DNA of 64,000 nucleotides from Desulfurococcales archaeon (GTDB lineage Archaea; Thermoproteota; Thermoprotei_A; Sulfolobales; Fervidicoccaceae): contig WYEQ01000012.1 of NCBI GenBank assembly GCA_009904015.1, forward strand, positions 155,188-219,187, given 5' to 3'. The position numbers were made by a program, and so were the translations under genes. The notes under the pieces are model-generated. The model was not told where the DNA came from and did not search any database. It saw nothing but the letters and a program-made list of their open reading frames with translations. Of this stretch, positions 1 through 7,884 are shown one piece after another. How positions within the stretch are numbered: position 1 is the first letter of the stretch; each line of letters begins with the position of its first letter.

Positions 1-487
1 CTCCTCCGCTTAGCTCGTGTGGGTATTTCGTTAGATGATCGAGGTTTAGGCCAACGTTCTCCAGGAGTACAGCTGCTTTTTCTGCTACCTCCTCCTCGGT
101 TAACCCATTGTTTCTGACTCTTATTGCTTCGGCCAGAGTATCATATATCATCATTCTTGGATTAAGGCTGGTGTCTGGATTCTGGAATATCGCTTGTATC
201 TTGAATCTAAGCTCTTTGTTCTTAGATAGGACGTTGCCATTGTACAGGTCTATGCCTCTGTATATTACCCTTCCTTCATCGGGAGGCAACAAGCCAGCGA
301 TGATTCTTCCCAGAGTAGTTTTCCCAGAACCACTCTCGCCTACCAAAGCTATGGTTTCTCCTTTACGAATCGTTAATGAAACATCATCAACAGCTCGAAC
401 GTACAGTTTCTTGCCTCTCAGTCCAAGGGAAAGAGGGAAATACTTCTTGACTCTCTCGAGGATAAGTATGCTCTCATCGCTACCCAT
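1..487 (-). CDS. Peptide ABC transporter ATP-binding protein, DppF/OppF type (partial)
   Basis: About 162 N-terminal residues are visible and the gene runs off the window start. Reading the minus strand from ATG at 487 gives an ABC nucleotide-binding domain with Walker A GESGSGKT near residues 50-57, a Q-loop (IFQNPDTSLNP) and the beginning of the LSGG signature at the window edge. It is the second ATPase of a DppBCDF-type importer; its ATG lies inside the last codons of the upstream ATPase gene (8 bp overlap), so the two are translationally coupled. It would hydrolyse ATP on the cytoplasmic face to drive peptide uptake. The substrate is inferred from family and operon only. The C-terminal oligopeptide-type extension cannot be checked. 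Confidence 0.88.
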   Translation of the reverse strand, partial: MGSDESILILERVKKYFPLSLGLRGKKLYVRAVDDVSLTIRKGETIALVGESGSGKTTLGRIIAGLLPPDEGRVIYRGIDLYNGNVLSKNKELRFKIQAIFQNPDTSLNPRMMIYDTLAEAIRVRNNGLTEEEVAEKAAVLLENVGLNLDHLTKYPHELSGG

Positions 488-1451
488 CGTTTCCCCCCTC
501 GTTAAAGAGGTGACAAGCAACCAGTCTACCATCCACCTGCTTTAGCGGAGGCTCAATTTTTCTGCACTTTTCATAGGCAAATGGGCATCTAGGGGCAAAT
601 CTGCATCCAGGAGGTGGAGATATAAGGCTCGGTATGCTTCCGGGTATGCTCTTGAGCTTTGCCTTTCTCTCATACCTTACGCTCTCAAGCAATCCACGAG
701 TATATGGATGAAGCGGGTTATTTCTTATGTGGTGGGAGCTTCCAAGCTCAACTATCTTGCCAGCATACATAACCATAATTCTATCAGCTATCTCTAGAAG
801 AAGCGGTAAGTCATGAGTTATAAATATCATTGAAGAGCCAAGCTCTTTCTTTAGTTCTAAGAGGAGCTCTACGACCTCTGCCTGAACAGTTACATCGAGA
901 GCGCTCGTAGGCTCATCAGCTATTATAAGTTCAGGCTTGTTAGCTATAGCTATTGATGTCAGTACTCTCTGTTTCATTCCTCCGCTGAGCTGGAATGGAT
1001 AGTTGACCGCCCTTCTAGGCGCATCAGCTATTCTGACCATTTTTAGTAGCTCAATGGCTTTGTGGATGTAGTGCTTGGGGCTACCACCGTTATGTGCTTC
1101 TACGGCCTCAGCTACCTGGAACCCAACTGTGTAGACGGGGTTTAAATAGGAGTTAGGGTCCTGAAAGATAACGCTTATTTCCTTGCCTCTGATTTTTCTC
1201 CATTCCGATTCGCTAAGCTCAAGAAGATTTTTTCCTTTGAAGAGGATTTGGCCTCCAACGATTCTGCCTGGTGGTCTTATTAGACCAGCTATGGCTTGTC
1301 CTAGGGTTGATTTTCCAGAGCCGCTCTCTCCAGCTATACCTAAAACTTCGCCTTTGTATAGCTGGAAAGATACGTTGTCAACTGCTTTTACTACTCCGTT
1401 CCCCAGCTCGTAGTACACCTTTAGGTTTCTGACATCAAGTACTATACTCAT
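480..1451 (-). CDS. Peptide ABC transporter ATP-binding protein, DppD/OppD type
   Basis: 323 residues from ATG at 1451, two bases after the permease stop. Walker A GESGSGKS at about 41-48, signature LSGGMKQR at about 155-162, Walker B LIIADEP near 175-181, and the C-terminal Cys-containing oligopeptide-family extension (CRFAPRCPF) near 285-295, which separates DppD/F-like ATPases from other ABC ATPases. The open frame extends 57 codons upstream, but that stretch overlaps the permease gene and has no ABC homology, so ATG 1451 is taken. It powers import of di- or oligopeptides together with the neighbouring permeases and second ATPase. No binding-protein gene lies next to it in this window. Confidence 0.92.
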   Translation of the reverse strand: MSIVLDVRNLKVYYELGNGVVKAVDNVSFQLYKGEVLGIAGESGSGKSTLGQAIAGLIRPPGRIVGGQILFKGKNLLELSESEWRKIRGKEISVIFQDPNSYLNPVYTVGFQVAEAVEAHNGGSPKHYIHKAIELLKMVRIADAPRRAVNYPFQLSGGMKQRVLTSIAIANKPELIIADEPTSALDVTVQAEVVELLLELKKELGSSMIFITHDLPLLLEIADRIMVMYAGKIVELGSSHHIRNNPLHPYTRGLLESVRYERKAKLKSIPGSIPSLISPPPGCRFAPRCPFAYEKCRKIEPPLKQVDGRLVACHLFNEGGNDG

Positions 1452-1453
1452 CG

Positions 1454-2365
1454 TTATCCCCTTCTTAGCAATCCTCTTAGTTTGGGGTCTAGAGCCTCTC
1501 TTAATCCGTCTCCAAGGAGGTTGAAAGCAAGTGAGGTTATGAATATAAAGATTCCAGGTATCACGACTATGTGCGGTGCACTGAAGAAATAGATTCTGCC
1601 TCCACCGATCATTGTTCCCCACTCAGGCTTGGGAGGAGGAACGCCTAGGCCTAGGAAGCCCAGTGCTGACGCGAGGAGTATGCTTAGGCCCATGTAATAG
1701 GACATTTGAACTATTACTACGCTCATAGTGTTTGGTAGGACATGCTTAACCATTATCTTGTAACTGCTTAGTCCTATCAGCTTAGCAGCCGTAATGTAGT
1801 CCTCGTTAACTATCTGTAGCACTGTTCCTCTCACAAGTCTCGCGTATACTGGGAAGGTGGTTATAGATATGGCGAGAATAAGGCTTTTCACCCCTTGTCC
1901 AACAGCGGCAACAAGAGCTATTGCCAAGAGTATTGTTGGGAAAGCAAGCATGATGTCGACTATTCTCATGATTACTGTATCGACTTTTCCGCCGTTATAC
2001 CCCGCGAGTATGCCTAGAGCCACGCCTATGAGCGCTCCGAGCGTGACGCTTATGAAGCTTATCCCAAGAGTGTATCTCCCTCCATACATTATTCTGCTAA
2101 GTATATCTCTCCCAAGCTCATCTGTGCCTAGGGGGTGGCTAAGGCTTGGAGGCTGCCTAGCAATAGCTAGGTTGAACTGGAAAGGATTGTATGGCGTGTA
2201 GATAAAAGATACCAAGCTCATCGCGCATAGTGCAATTATGATGTAAAGGGAGGCCAAGGCCCATTTGTTCTTCCTTAATGTTTCTAGGAGCTCTCTTCTT
2301 CTCTTTGTTTTTTCCTGTTTTATCTGTGATAAAACGTTATTGTATCTGGTATTAGCTAGCTCCAT
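1454..2365 (-). CDS. Peptide ABC transporter permease, DppC/OppC type
   Basis: 303 residues. An N-terminal cytoplasmic tail rich in Lys and Arg is followed by a first membrane segment at about 33-55, then a large outside loop containing the family-typical PLGTDELGRD motif (about 97-106) and a five-segment permease domain. The cytoplasmic coupling loop is seen as AAKLIGLSSYKIMVKHVLPN, the EAA-like motif that docks on the ATPase. The gene overlaps the DppB gene by 10 bp and ends 2 bp before the DppD start, which places it in one operon with both. It forms the heterodimeric membrane channel with DppB. Confidence 0.93.
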   Translation of the reverse strand: MELANTRYNNVLSQIKQEKTKRRRELLETLRKNKWALASLYIIIALCAMSLVSFIYTPYNPFQFNLAIARQPPSLSHPLGTDELGRDILSRIMYGGRYTLGISFISVTLGALIGVALGILAGYNGGKVDTVIMRIVDIMLAFPTILLAIALVAAVGQGVKSLILAISITTFPVYARLVRGTVLQIVNEDYITAAKLIGLSSYKIMVKHVLPNTMSVVIVQMSYYMGLSILLASALGFLGLGVPPPKPEWGTMIGGGRIYFFSAPHIVVIPGIFIFITSLAFNLLGDGLREALDPKLRGLLRRG

Positions 2366-3291
2366 GTCCTTGACCTCACCCTTGGGTCTATTAATCCATA
2401 AATGAAATCCACAGCGAGGTTTACTATAACGAATGCTAGAACTATGAAAAGAATTATCCCTTGGGCAAGGGGGTAGTCCCTGTAAAATATGCTATCGATG
2501 AGCAGGCTTCCTATCCCGGGCCATGCGAACACGGTTTCCGTTATGACCGCTCCGCCTAACAGGCTTCCTATTTGGAGGCCCATTATCGTTACAATGGGAA
2601 TCATTGATACTCTTAACACGTGTCTTCTAAGCACCTTGCCATTATCGAGGCCTTTTGCAACAGCTGTTGTGACGTGATTCATGGATGCAGCCTCCATAAC
2701 CGAGCTCCTGGTTATTCTCGTTAAGTTACCCATTAGTAGTAGCGCTAACGTGAAGCTGGGTAGAATTAAATGTTTCCAGCTCCCGGCACCAAAGCTAGGG
2801 AGCCATTTAAGCTTGGCGCTGAAAATGTAGATAAATATCAATGCTAACCAGAAAATCGGGAGAGATGCCCCGAACAGACTAATAGCGCTAATGAACCTTG
2901 ATAAAGTTGAGTTAGGTTTTAGAGCTGAGTATACGCCTAGGGGAAGCGCGAGAGCTACAGCAATCGCCTCAGCCGCTACGGCTAACAGAACTGTATAGGG
3001 TAGCCTGGCGAGTATTTCGTTTATCACTGGTGTACCATATTTGATTGACTTCCCGAAATCCCCTTTGAACACACACTTGACGTACTCTATGAACTGTATG
3101 TACAGTGGTTTATCGAGCCCGAGCATCTTCCTGATGTTCTCGATATCCTCCCAAGACGCCTCGGGCCCAGCTATTAGTCTTGCAGGGTCGCCTGGGAGTA
3201 TTCTCATGATTAGGAAAACTACTAGGAGAGCTCCTATCAGAGTAACGAAAGCCTGAAAGGCTCTTTTAGCTATAAATTTTCCCAGGCTCAA
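2356..3291 (-). CDS. Peptide ABC transporter permease, DppB/OppB type
   Basis: 311 residues with six predicted membrane segments. The N-terminal motif RILPGDPARLIAGPEA and the C-terminal ETVFAWPGIGSLLIDSI block are diagnostic of DppB-type permeases. The coupling loop carries an EAA-like sequence around VAKGLDNGKVLRRHVLR. It is the first gene of the transporter operon. The start is TTG at 3291, preceded by a GAGGAG Shine-Dalgarno-like sequence at a spacing of about 7 nt and a TATA-like box near 3338. No alternative ATG fits the conserved N-terminus. Confidence 0.92.
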   Translation of the reverse strand: MSLGKFIAKRAFQAFVTLIGALLVVFLIMRILPGDPARLIAGPEASWEDIENIRKMLGLDKPLYIQFIEYVKCVFKGDFGKSIKYGTPVINEILARLPYTVLLAVAAEAIAVALALPLGVYSALKPNSTLSRFISAISLFGASLPIFWLALIFIYIFSAKLKWLPSFGAGSWKHLILPSFTLALLLMGNLTRITRSSVMEAASMNHVTTAVAKGLDNGKVLRRHVLRVSMIPIVTIMGLQIGSLLGGAVITETVFAWPGIGSLLIDSIFYRDYPLAQGIILFIVLAFVIVNLAVDFIYGLIDPRVRSRTWS

Positions 3292-3332
3292 CCCACAGCT
3301 CCTCAGTGGGAATAGTAGATTTGTGACAAAGG

Positions 3333-3344
3333 ATTATAAATATT
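3333..3344 (-). promoter_or_regulatory. TATA-like promoter of the peptide transporter operon
   Basis: On the minus strand an AT-rich box, AATATTTATAATCC, is centred near 3338. A transcript starting about 26 nt downstream would have a leader of roughly 20 nt that includes the GAGGAG element in front of the TTG start at 3291. A second TATA-like box (TTTATATAG) at 3362-3371 could drive a longer leader. Called from spacing only. Confidence 0.5.
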
Positions 3345-3418
3345 CCTTCACGAGTAGAACACTATATAAACTTTTGATATATTTTTTAATTATAAATAAG
3401 AATTTTAGATAATAAATC

Positions 3419-3737
3419 GGAGGTCCGGCTATAACCCACCTTCAGTACTACAGCGGTATTAGGCTTAGCGGGCTTGAAGCCGGCTTGGCCCCGAATTCAT
3501 CGCCGGCTTCCCTTTCTCCGCGGGGGACGGCCGTTTCATCGATTCCCACCGTGTCATCAACCGCTTATCGGCCATGTTGCCAGGCCTACCGGTATCATCT
3601 ACATTCACGGTGGGCCGTGCCGTTTCTGTGCCGTTGCCACGGGTTTCCCCGTGCTCCTTTCGGAGCCCCGCCCGGGGCTGGAGGATGGTGTTTCCCCAGG
3701 CTCCTCAAGGGAGCCCGTAACCGCTAGCCGGACCTCC
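3419..3737 (-). ncRNA. rnpB: RNase P RNA (archaeal type)
   Basis: A 319-nt GC-rich block in AT-rich surroundings with no credible protein. Its ends pair perfectly (GGAGGTCCGGCTA with TAGCCGGACCTCC), forming P1. Read on the minus strand it has a CR-I-like GGAAACACCATCC near the 5' end that can pair with a CR-V-like CTGAAGGTGGGTTATAG near the 3' end to make P4, which matches the universal RNase P layout. A GGGGAAACCC hairpin followed by GGCAACGGCACAGAAAC resembles the P9 and CR-II/III region. A TATA-like AT-rich box lies about 20-30 nt before 3737. SRP RNA was considered but its conserved S-domain motif is absent. The RNA is the catalytic subunit that trims tRNA 5' ends. Confidence 0.82.
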
Positions 3738-3794
3738 AAATATATAATTTTATTTGATGAAACTTATTTTCTTAGTGCTCCCGGTGTCTGAATT

Positions 3795-4346
3795 TTGACT
3801 AGCTTCGATGAGTGCTTAGGCATCAGGCTGTATGTTTACAGAATGCATGAGGATAGCCCAGAGAAGAGCACGGCGATGAAGCTTGTAAGGATGGGCTTAG
3901 CAAGCAGGTATACGTATAGGAAAGTCCCAAGCGACATCGTGATTTTAGACCCATTCTCTACAATAGTTATTCATAAGGAGGACAATCCCAAGGGGATATT
4001 GGTTGTTGATAGGTCATGGAATAAACTGCTTGAGGATAAAAGATTATCGACTATTACTGGAGGTATCCGTAGGAGACTCCCAGCGTTAAAGGCTGCTAAC
4101 CCTATTAATTACTCAAAGCTTTTTATGCTTAGTAGCGCTGAGGCTTTAGCCGCTTCTCTGTATCTCATTGGTTGCGAATCCAGGGCTCGCCAGTTGCTGG
4201 GGGTTTTCAAATGGGGAGAAGAGTTTTTTAGACTGAACAACGAGCTTTTAAATAGCTACTCGGAGGCTTCCACAAGAGAAGAGTTACTAGCTATTGAAAA
4301 AAGGTTCTTGGAGAAGTTCTATGAGGGTTCTGGCCAGGATAATTAG
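3795..4346 (+). CDS. tsr3: 18S/16S rRNA aminocarboxypropyltransferase Tsr3
   Basis: 183 residues, the usual archaeal length. The sequence carries family blocks RLYVYRMHEDSPEKSTAMKL near the N-terminus, GILVVDRSW in the middle, LPALKAANPINYSKL and LSSAEALAASLYLIG towards the C-terminus, then FKWGEEF. Tsr3 (DUF367/RLI-like) transfers an aminocarboxypropyl group from SAM to a hypermodified pseudouridine in small-subunit rRNA. The TTG start at 3795 is the first possible start after an in-frame stop and is needed because the conserved RLYVYRM block begins 11 residues later. The 3' end overlaps the next gene by 26 bp, so the pair is likely cotranscribed. Confidence 0.93.
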   Translation: MTSFDECLGIRLYVYRMHEDSPEKSTAMKLVRMGLASRYTYRKVPSDIVILDPFSTIVIHKEDNPKGILVVDRSWNKLLEDKRLSTITGGIRRRLPALKAANPINYSKLFMLSSAEALAASLYLIGCESRARQLLGVFKWGEEFFRLNNELLNSYSEASTREELLAIEKRFLEKFYEGSGQDN

Positions 4347-5271
4347 CGGGAGCAGGCTTCATCTCGGCTTCTACAACATTAACTATGGAGGCATTAGGTA
4401 CGGTGGAGTTGGACTATATATACAGAATCCGAGAGTCGTGCTAGAGGCAAGAGAAGGAGAAGGATTACTCATTGGTTTTCCGGAGGAAATTGTGGCTCAA
4501 GCCAATAAGATTATTGAATCAATATGTACCTCTAGAAGAAATTTCTCACTAGTTGTTAGAGAGAGTCCTCCTATTCACACAGGCCTAGGTGTTTCTACAC
4601 AGATATTGTTGTCTACAGCTAAGCTGGCTTCAGTTCTATGTGACAGGAATCTAAGCTTTAAAGAGCTGGTCAAAATCACTGGTAGGGGGAGATACTCAGG
4701 CATCGGTATCCATGCTTTCCGCGTCGGTGGCTTCGTCGTTGATGGCGGAACAACGATTAGCGAGGATTACCCGCCATTGATTTTCAGAGTGGATTTTCCA
4801 AGTGACTGGAAGATAGCTCTGGTTATACCAAAAGGTCTGAGAGGACTAAGAGACAACGAAGAATCAGTAGTGCTTGATGTGCTGCCTTCCAGGGTGAGCG
4901 AGGAGAAAAGCAGAGAGCTGATATCGATTGCATTCACCATGATAATTAGAGGAGTATCGACAAGAAACTTCGATATGTTTGTGTATGGAGTAGAGCTTCT
5001 TCAAAGAAAAGTAGGGGAATTATTTTCGGTTTATCAAGGCGATATATTCTCGACTCGTGAGACAGGCTTAGCCGTAGATATTCTAAGAAAAGCCGGGTTC
5101 AAGGGAACAGGGCAGAGCAGCTGGGGACCAGTGGCTTACGGATTCGCTCTTACATCAAGTTTTGATGAAAAAATAAAAAAGCTGAAAAACATAATTGAGA
5201 AAGAAAACCTGGACTTCGACTTAATAGCAACCACCGCTAGGAATAAAGGAGCACTACTGAGGAGATACTAG
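4321..5271 (+). CDS. Beta-ribofuranosylaminobenzene 5'-phosphate synthase-like GHMP protein
   Basis: 316 residues from ATG at 4321, inside the 3' end of tsr3. The N-terminal block RIISGSRLHLGFYNINYGG and the glycine-rich PPIHTGLGVSTQILLS motif place it in the GHMP superfamily close to beta-RFAP synthase, which joins 4-hydroxybenzoate (or pABA) to PRPP in the first dedicated step of methanopterin-type pterin synthesis. The internal block GRGRYSGIGIHAFRVGGFVVDGG and the C-terminal GQSSWGPVAYGF are family-like. A RimK-type ligase at 18426, a family that includes the pterin glutamate ligases, is compatible with such a pathway but does not prove it. An upstream GTG at 4294 is possible but adds residues without homology. 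Confidence 0.75.
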   Translation: MRVLARIISGSRLHLGFYNINYGGIRYGGVGLYIQNPRVVLEAREGEGLLIGFPEEIVAQANKIIESICTSRRNFSLVVRESPPIHTGLGVSTQILLSTAKLASVLCDRNLSFKELVKITGRGRYSGIGIHAFRVGGFVVDGGTTISEDYPPLIFRVDFPSDWKIALVIPKGLRGLRDNEESVVLDVLPSRVSEEKSRELISIAFTMIIRGVSTRNFDMFVYGVELLQRKVGELFSVYQGDIFSTRETGLAVDILRKAGFKGTGQSSWGPVAYGFALTSSFDEKIKKLKNIIEKENLDFDLIATTARNKGALLRRY

Positions 5272-5352
5272 TGAACCCGGTGCCATTTTATCTTGAGACC
5301 AAATACTATTATTAGCTTCCTGCAATATGATATGACCTCGAATTCTAAAGAC

Positions 5353-5602
5353 GTTACAACCGAAAGCTCCACCTTTTAAGGCAGGGATGAAACATAAGAG
5401 CTTTTCTTGTTTTAATTGAGAACCGTGGTTGCCCCTAGGCACGTGGATGCGGGGAGCACAACCACTCATACAAGCAGTGATGGGGGGTCTCTGGTCACCC
5501 CGACTGCCCCTCAAACGACATATGTAGACCCGAATAGATAAGGAGAACAAATGAAGCCTCTAAAGGGCGAGGGGTCGTCCCTTTAGGGCGGAGAGGAGGT
5601 CA
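5353..5602 (+). mobile_element. Relic of an IS200/IS605 tnpB 3' end with omega-RNA-like hairpins (copy 1)
   Basis: This fills most of the 387-bp gap between genes at 5272-5658. It matches a second copy at 37062-37319 over its whole length. A reading frame near 5500-5545 gives PTAPQTTYVDPNR then a stop, which resembles the C-terminal tail of TnpB proteins (PTAPQMxDVNPxRW); no other part of a transposase remains. Two hairpins stand out: 5425-5435 pairing with 5451-5465, and a terminal one, CTAAAGGGCGA (5560-5570) pairing with TCG and CCCTTTAG (5575-5586), followed by GGAGAGGAGGTCA, the kind of end seen at IS605-family right ends. The whole is interpreted as a dead element end. Confidence 0.6.
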
Positions 5603-5658
5603 TTTCGAACACCTAAACTATAAATATCGTTGTGACATATTATAATGTGGGGTAAGAG

Positions 5659-5907
5659 ATGCCCGCGGCAATTGTACTAATAAATGCGGAAATAGGGAGC
5701 GAGGAGGAGGTATTCAACGAGATAAGCAAGGTTGAGGGGATTAAGGAGGCCTACATAGTATACGGGGTCTACGACATAATAGCCAAGATAGAAGCGGAGA
5801 CTATGGAGAAGCTGAAGGAAACAATAGCAAATAAGATAAGAAAGCTACCTAAAGTAAGGTCAACCTTAACAATGATTATCGTGGAGGGCAAAGAGTTTAA
5901 GCAGTGA
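5659..5907 (+). CDS. Stand-alone AsnC/Lrp ligand-binding (RAM) domain protein
   Basis: 82 residues forming only the beta-alpha-beta-beta-alpha-beta RAM fold: AAIVLINAEIGSEEEVFNEI, then GVYDIIAKIEAETMEKLKETI and a final beta strand TLTMIIVEG. There is no helix-turn-helix, so it cannot bind DNA alone; such proteins (SRAM type) are thought to bind amino acids and modulate full-length Lrp partners or enzymes. ATG at 5659 follows GTAAGAG. Its stop overlaps the GTG start of tiaS by 4 bases (GTGA), so the two are coupled. A TATA-like box ATAAATATCG lies about 30 nt upstream. Confidence 0.85.
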   Translation: MPAAIVLINAEIGSEEEVFNEISKVEGIKEAYIVYGVYDIIAKIEAETMEKLKETIANKIRKLPKVRSTLTMIIVEGKEFKQ

Positions 5908-7256
5908 AGACTTTTGTTGTTGGCGTGGATAGTGTAGACTCGCTTTATGGGGGGTGCACAACTCACTTTACTGTTTTTTTAATCAAAAAACTTCTTCTTC
6001 AAGGCTACGAACTAATGGATTTGCCGCACCTAGTTAGGCTCAACCAATTCATCCCTTGGAAGACGAGAGGAAACGCTTCAGTAGGATTCATCGTTAAGAC
6101 CGAGAAGGATGATGTATCAAGCCACGATTTAGTCAAATTAATTAAGATTAGCCTTGAGAGCTACGGTGGAGATGTGATTGGTAGAGAGCCAGGCATAGCT
6201 GTTCTCGAAGCAAACGAAGAGAAATCTTCATGGATTCAGAGACTGTATCTTTTCTATAAAAAAGCAGTGCACGACTACGTTGCTTCCACATACTTCGAAA
6301 GCAACGTTGCTAGCAACGAAATCTCTTTCTGGGGAGGAAGGGGAGTTTTAGGGGCGGTTGCAGCGATTGGCTACACTCTACAGACTCTCCCACACACATT
6401 TGAGCTAATAGCATATAGAAAACCAGAGAATATGGGAAAGGAAAGAGCAATTATTGATGAAAGCATAAAAAACATCGAGACAAAGAGCGCGGGCGCACTA
6501 TTCAATAATTATAACTATAATGAGGAAAAAGCGGTGGCGGCTCCAAGAGGACCTGACCCAGTTCTACTGGGTCTAAGAGGCGTTGATCCTTACATGATGA
6601 TTGATTTAGCCAAGGAAATTGAGCTAGGAGAGGAGCCTGATGCCTGGATGATCTTCGCTACTAATCAGCACCTTGACGAGCACTTTAGGCTCCTTAAGGT
6701 CAACGAACTGAGAACGTATTCATCGGGATATATTGAGGGAGTGGTAGAGGAGAACCCACATGTATACAGGAAAGGGCATGTAGCTGTTAAACTGAGAGAT
6801 GACACGGGAGCGGTGGCCGTCTATTTTTTCTCACCATCTAAACCTATGAATAAAATCGCGATGAATCTACGGAGAGGGGATTATATAGGGGTTCTAGGAG
6901 GAGCAAAACCCTCAGGTGAAACCCTAGTTTTCGAGGCGCACAAACTATGGGTTTATGAGTCCCCTGTGGATATACAGATAATTAACCCGCCATGCCCTGT
7001 ATGTGGTCATAGGCTAAAGTCTGATGGTATAAGAGGCATGAAGTGTTCGAGCTGTGGATACAGCACTCCATTCAAGTACAAGACTGTGGAGATGAAAAAT
7101 CGGAGAGATTATTTAAAAGGTGTTTATACTCCATTGCCGGGCAGAATCAATCACTTAGTTAGGCCTTCCTGGATTGATATATCTGTGAAAGAAGCATCAT
7201 ACAGCCCGGAAATCCTGATTCAAAAATTATTAATGCTGAGCAACTATTTCGTTTAA
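5904..7256 (+). CDS. tiaS: tRNA(Ile2) 2-agmatinylcytidine synthetase TiaS
   Basis: 450 residues. TiaS modifies C34 of tRNA-Ile(CAU) with agmatine, using ATP, so that it reads AUA instead of AUG; it is essential in archaea. Visible blocks: N-terminal GVDSVDSLYGGCTTHFT (the kinase-like domain), LVRLNQFIPWKTRGNASV, then GRGVLGAVAAIGY, an OB-fold region around 280-350 and a C-terminal zinc ribbon with Cys pairs at CPVCG and CSSCG (about residues 364-389). GTG start at 5904 overlaps the preceding stop. Confidence 0.95.
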   Translation: MKTFVVGVDSVDSLYGGCTTHFTVFLIKKLLLQGYELMDLPHLVRLNQFIPWKTRGNASVGFIVKTEKDDVSSHDLVKLIKISLESYGGDVIGREPGIAVLEANEEKSSWIQRLYLFYKKAVHDYVASTYFESNVASNEISFWGGRGVLGAVAAIGYTLQTLPHTFELIAYRKPENMGKERAIIDESIKNIETKSAGALFNNYNYNEEKAVAAPRGPDPVLLGLRGVDPYMMIDLAKEIELGEEPDAWMIFATNQHLDEHFRLLKVNELRTYSSGYIEGVVEENPHVYRKGHVAVKLRDDTGAVAVYFFSPSKPMNKIAMNLRRGDYIGVLGGAKPSGETLVFEAHKLWVYESPVDIQIINPPCPVCGHRLKSDGIRGMKCSSCGYSTPFKYKTVEMKNRRDYLKGVYTPLPGRINHLVRPSWIDISVKEASYSPEILIQKLLMLSNYFV

Positions 7257-7308
7257 TATTTTTTAATCCCTGAATCACAGTTAATGAAAGAAGCTAATGG
7301 TGGTGTTT

Positions 7309-7524
7309 TTGGGCAAAGTAAGAACAGCACTAGTTAAGAGAACAGCGAAGAAACTCCTCTCGGCTTATCCAGATTACTTCAATGATGATTTTGAGCATAA
7401 CAAGAAGGTGGTAAGAGCCATAGTTGATATTCCAAGCAAGAAGGTTAAAAACCAAATAGCTGGTTACATCACAAGACTAGTTAAGATACACAAGAAACAA
7501 GGAAAACCATTAACATCCCTATAA
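7309..7524 (+). CDS. rps17e: 30S ribosomal protein S17e
   Basis: 71 residues from TTG at 7309, giving the family-typical start MGKVRTALVKRTAKKLL. The sequence continues PDYFNDDFEHNKKVVRAIVDIPSKK and ends IKKQGKP-like (VKIHKKQGKP), all conserved in archaeal and eukaryotic S17e. An ATG at 7297 would add four residues (MVVF) not seen in the family; the GGTGGTG between ATG and TTG (7299-7305) is better read as a Shine-Dalgarno sequence for the TTG. The same arrangement is found at the pilin at 54819 and RIO2 at 47351. Confidence 0.93.
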   Translation: MGKVRTALVKRTAKKLLSAYPDYFNDDFEHNKKVVRAIVDIPSKKVKNQIAGYITRLVKIHKKQGKPLTSL

Positions 7525-7627
7525 TGTCATAGAACATTTTAATCTCATTTTTAGGTTATCAGTGAGAATGCTAGCAAGGCATGTTTATTTTAAGGTTGAA
7601 AAAAGATTTTTTCAAGAGTGAATCCCG

Positions 7628-7882
7628 ATGCCTATTGTCAAGTACATCGCTAATTTAAAAACGAGAGTAGGGGTGGACCAGGAGAAGATTGAAGCTAGGA
7701 CTCTACGTGAAGTTATCTCCAAGGTCTCAGAGAAGGTGACTGACTTAGTTGATTTCGATGGAAAAACAACAGGACTCTACGTGATATTGGTAAACGATGT
7801 GGATCACAGGCTTCTAGGAGAAGAATATATACTTGGGGATAATGATGTAATCACAATTCTTCCAGTAATCCATGGTGGATAA
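7628..7882 (+). CDS. Ubiquitin-like MoaD/ThiS-family protein (possible SAMP)
   Basis: 84 residues ending in a Gly-Gly dipeptide (PVIHGG), the hallmark of MoaD, ThiS, Urm1 and archaeal SAMP proteins that are activated as C-terminal adenylates. The beta-grasp fold is suggested by VKYIANLKTRVG at the start and LGDNDVITILPVIHGG at the end. Roles range from sulfur carriage for molybdopterin or thiolated tRNA to protein conjugation; the sequence does not decide between them. No E1-like activating enzyme is near. It ends 2 bp before the phosphoribosyltransferase start, so the two are probably cotranscribed. Confidence 0.82.
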   Translation: MPIVKYIANLKTRVGVDQEKIEARTLREVISKVSEKVTDLVDFDGKTTGLYVILVNDVDHRLLGEEYILGDNDVITILPVIHGG

Positions 7883-7884
7883 AG

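Noticed and set aside
1452-1622. Upstream extension of the DppD reading frame
   Set aside because: It overlaps the permease gene and has no ABC similarity.
3419-3737. SRP 7S RNA as identity of the GC-rich block
   Set aside because: The conserved SRP S-domain loop (GGAAGGxAGCA type) is not seen on either strand, while RNase P P4 elements are.
3474-3791. Plus-strand frames of 80-105 codons
   Set aside because: They lie within the RNase P RNA and show no protein family; the GC-rich RNA explains the open frames.
5254-5550. Minus-strand frame of 98 codons
   Set aside because: It runs across the end of the GHMP gene and the tnpB relic, with no plausible product.
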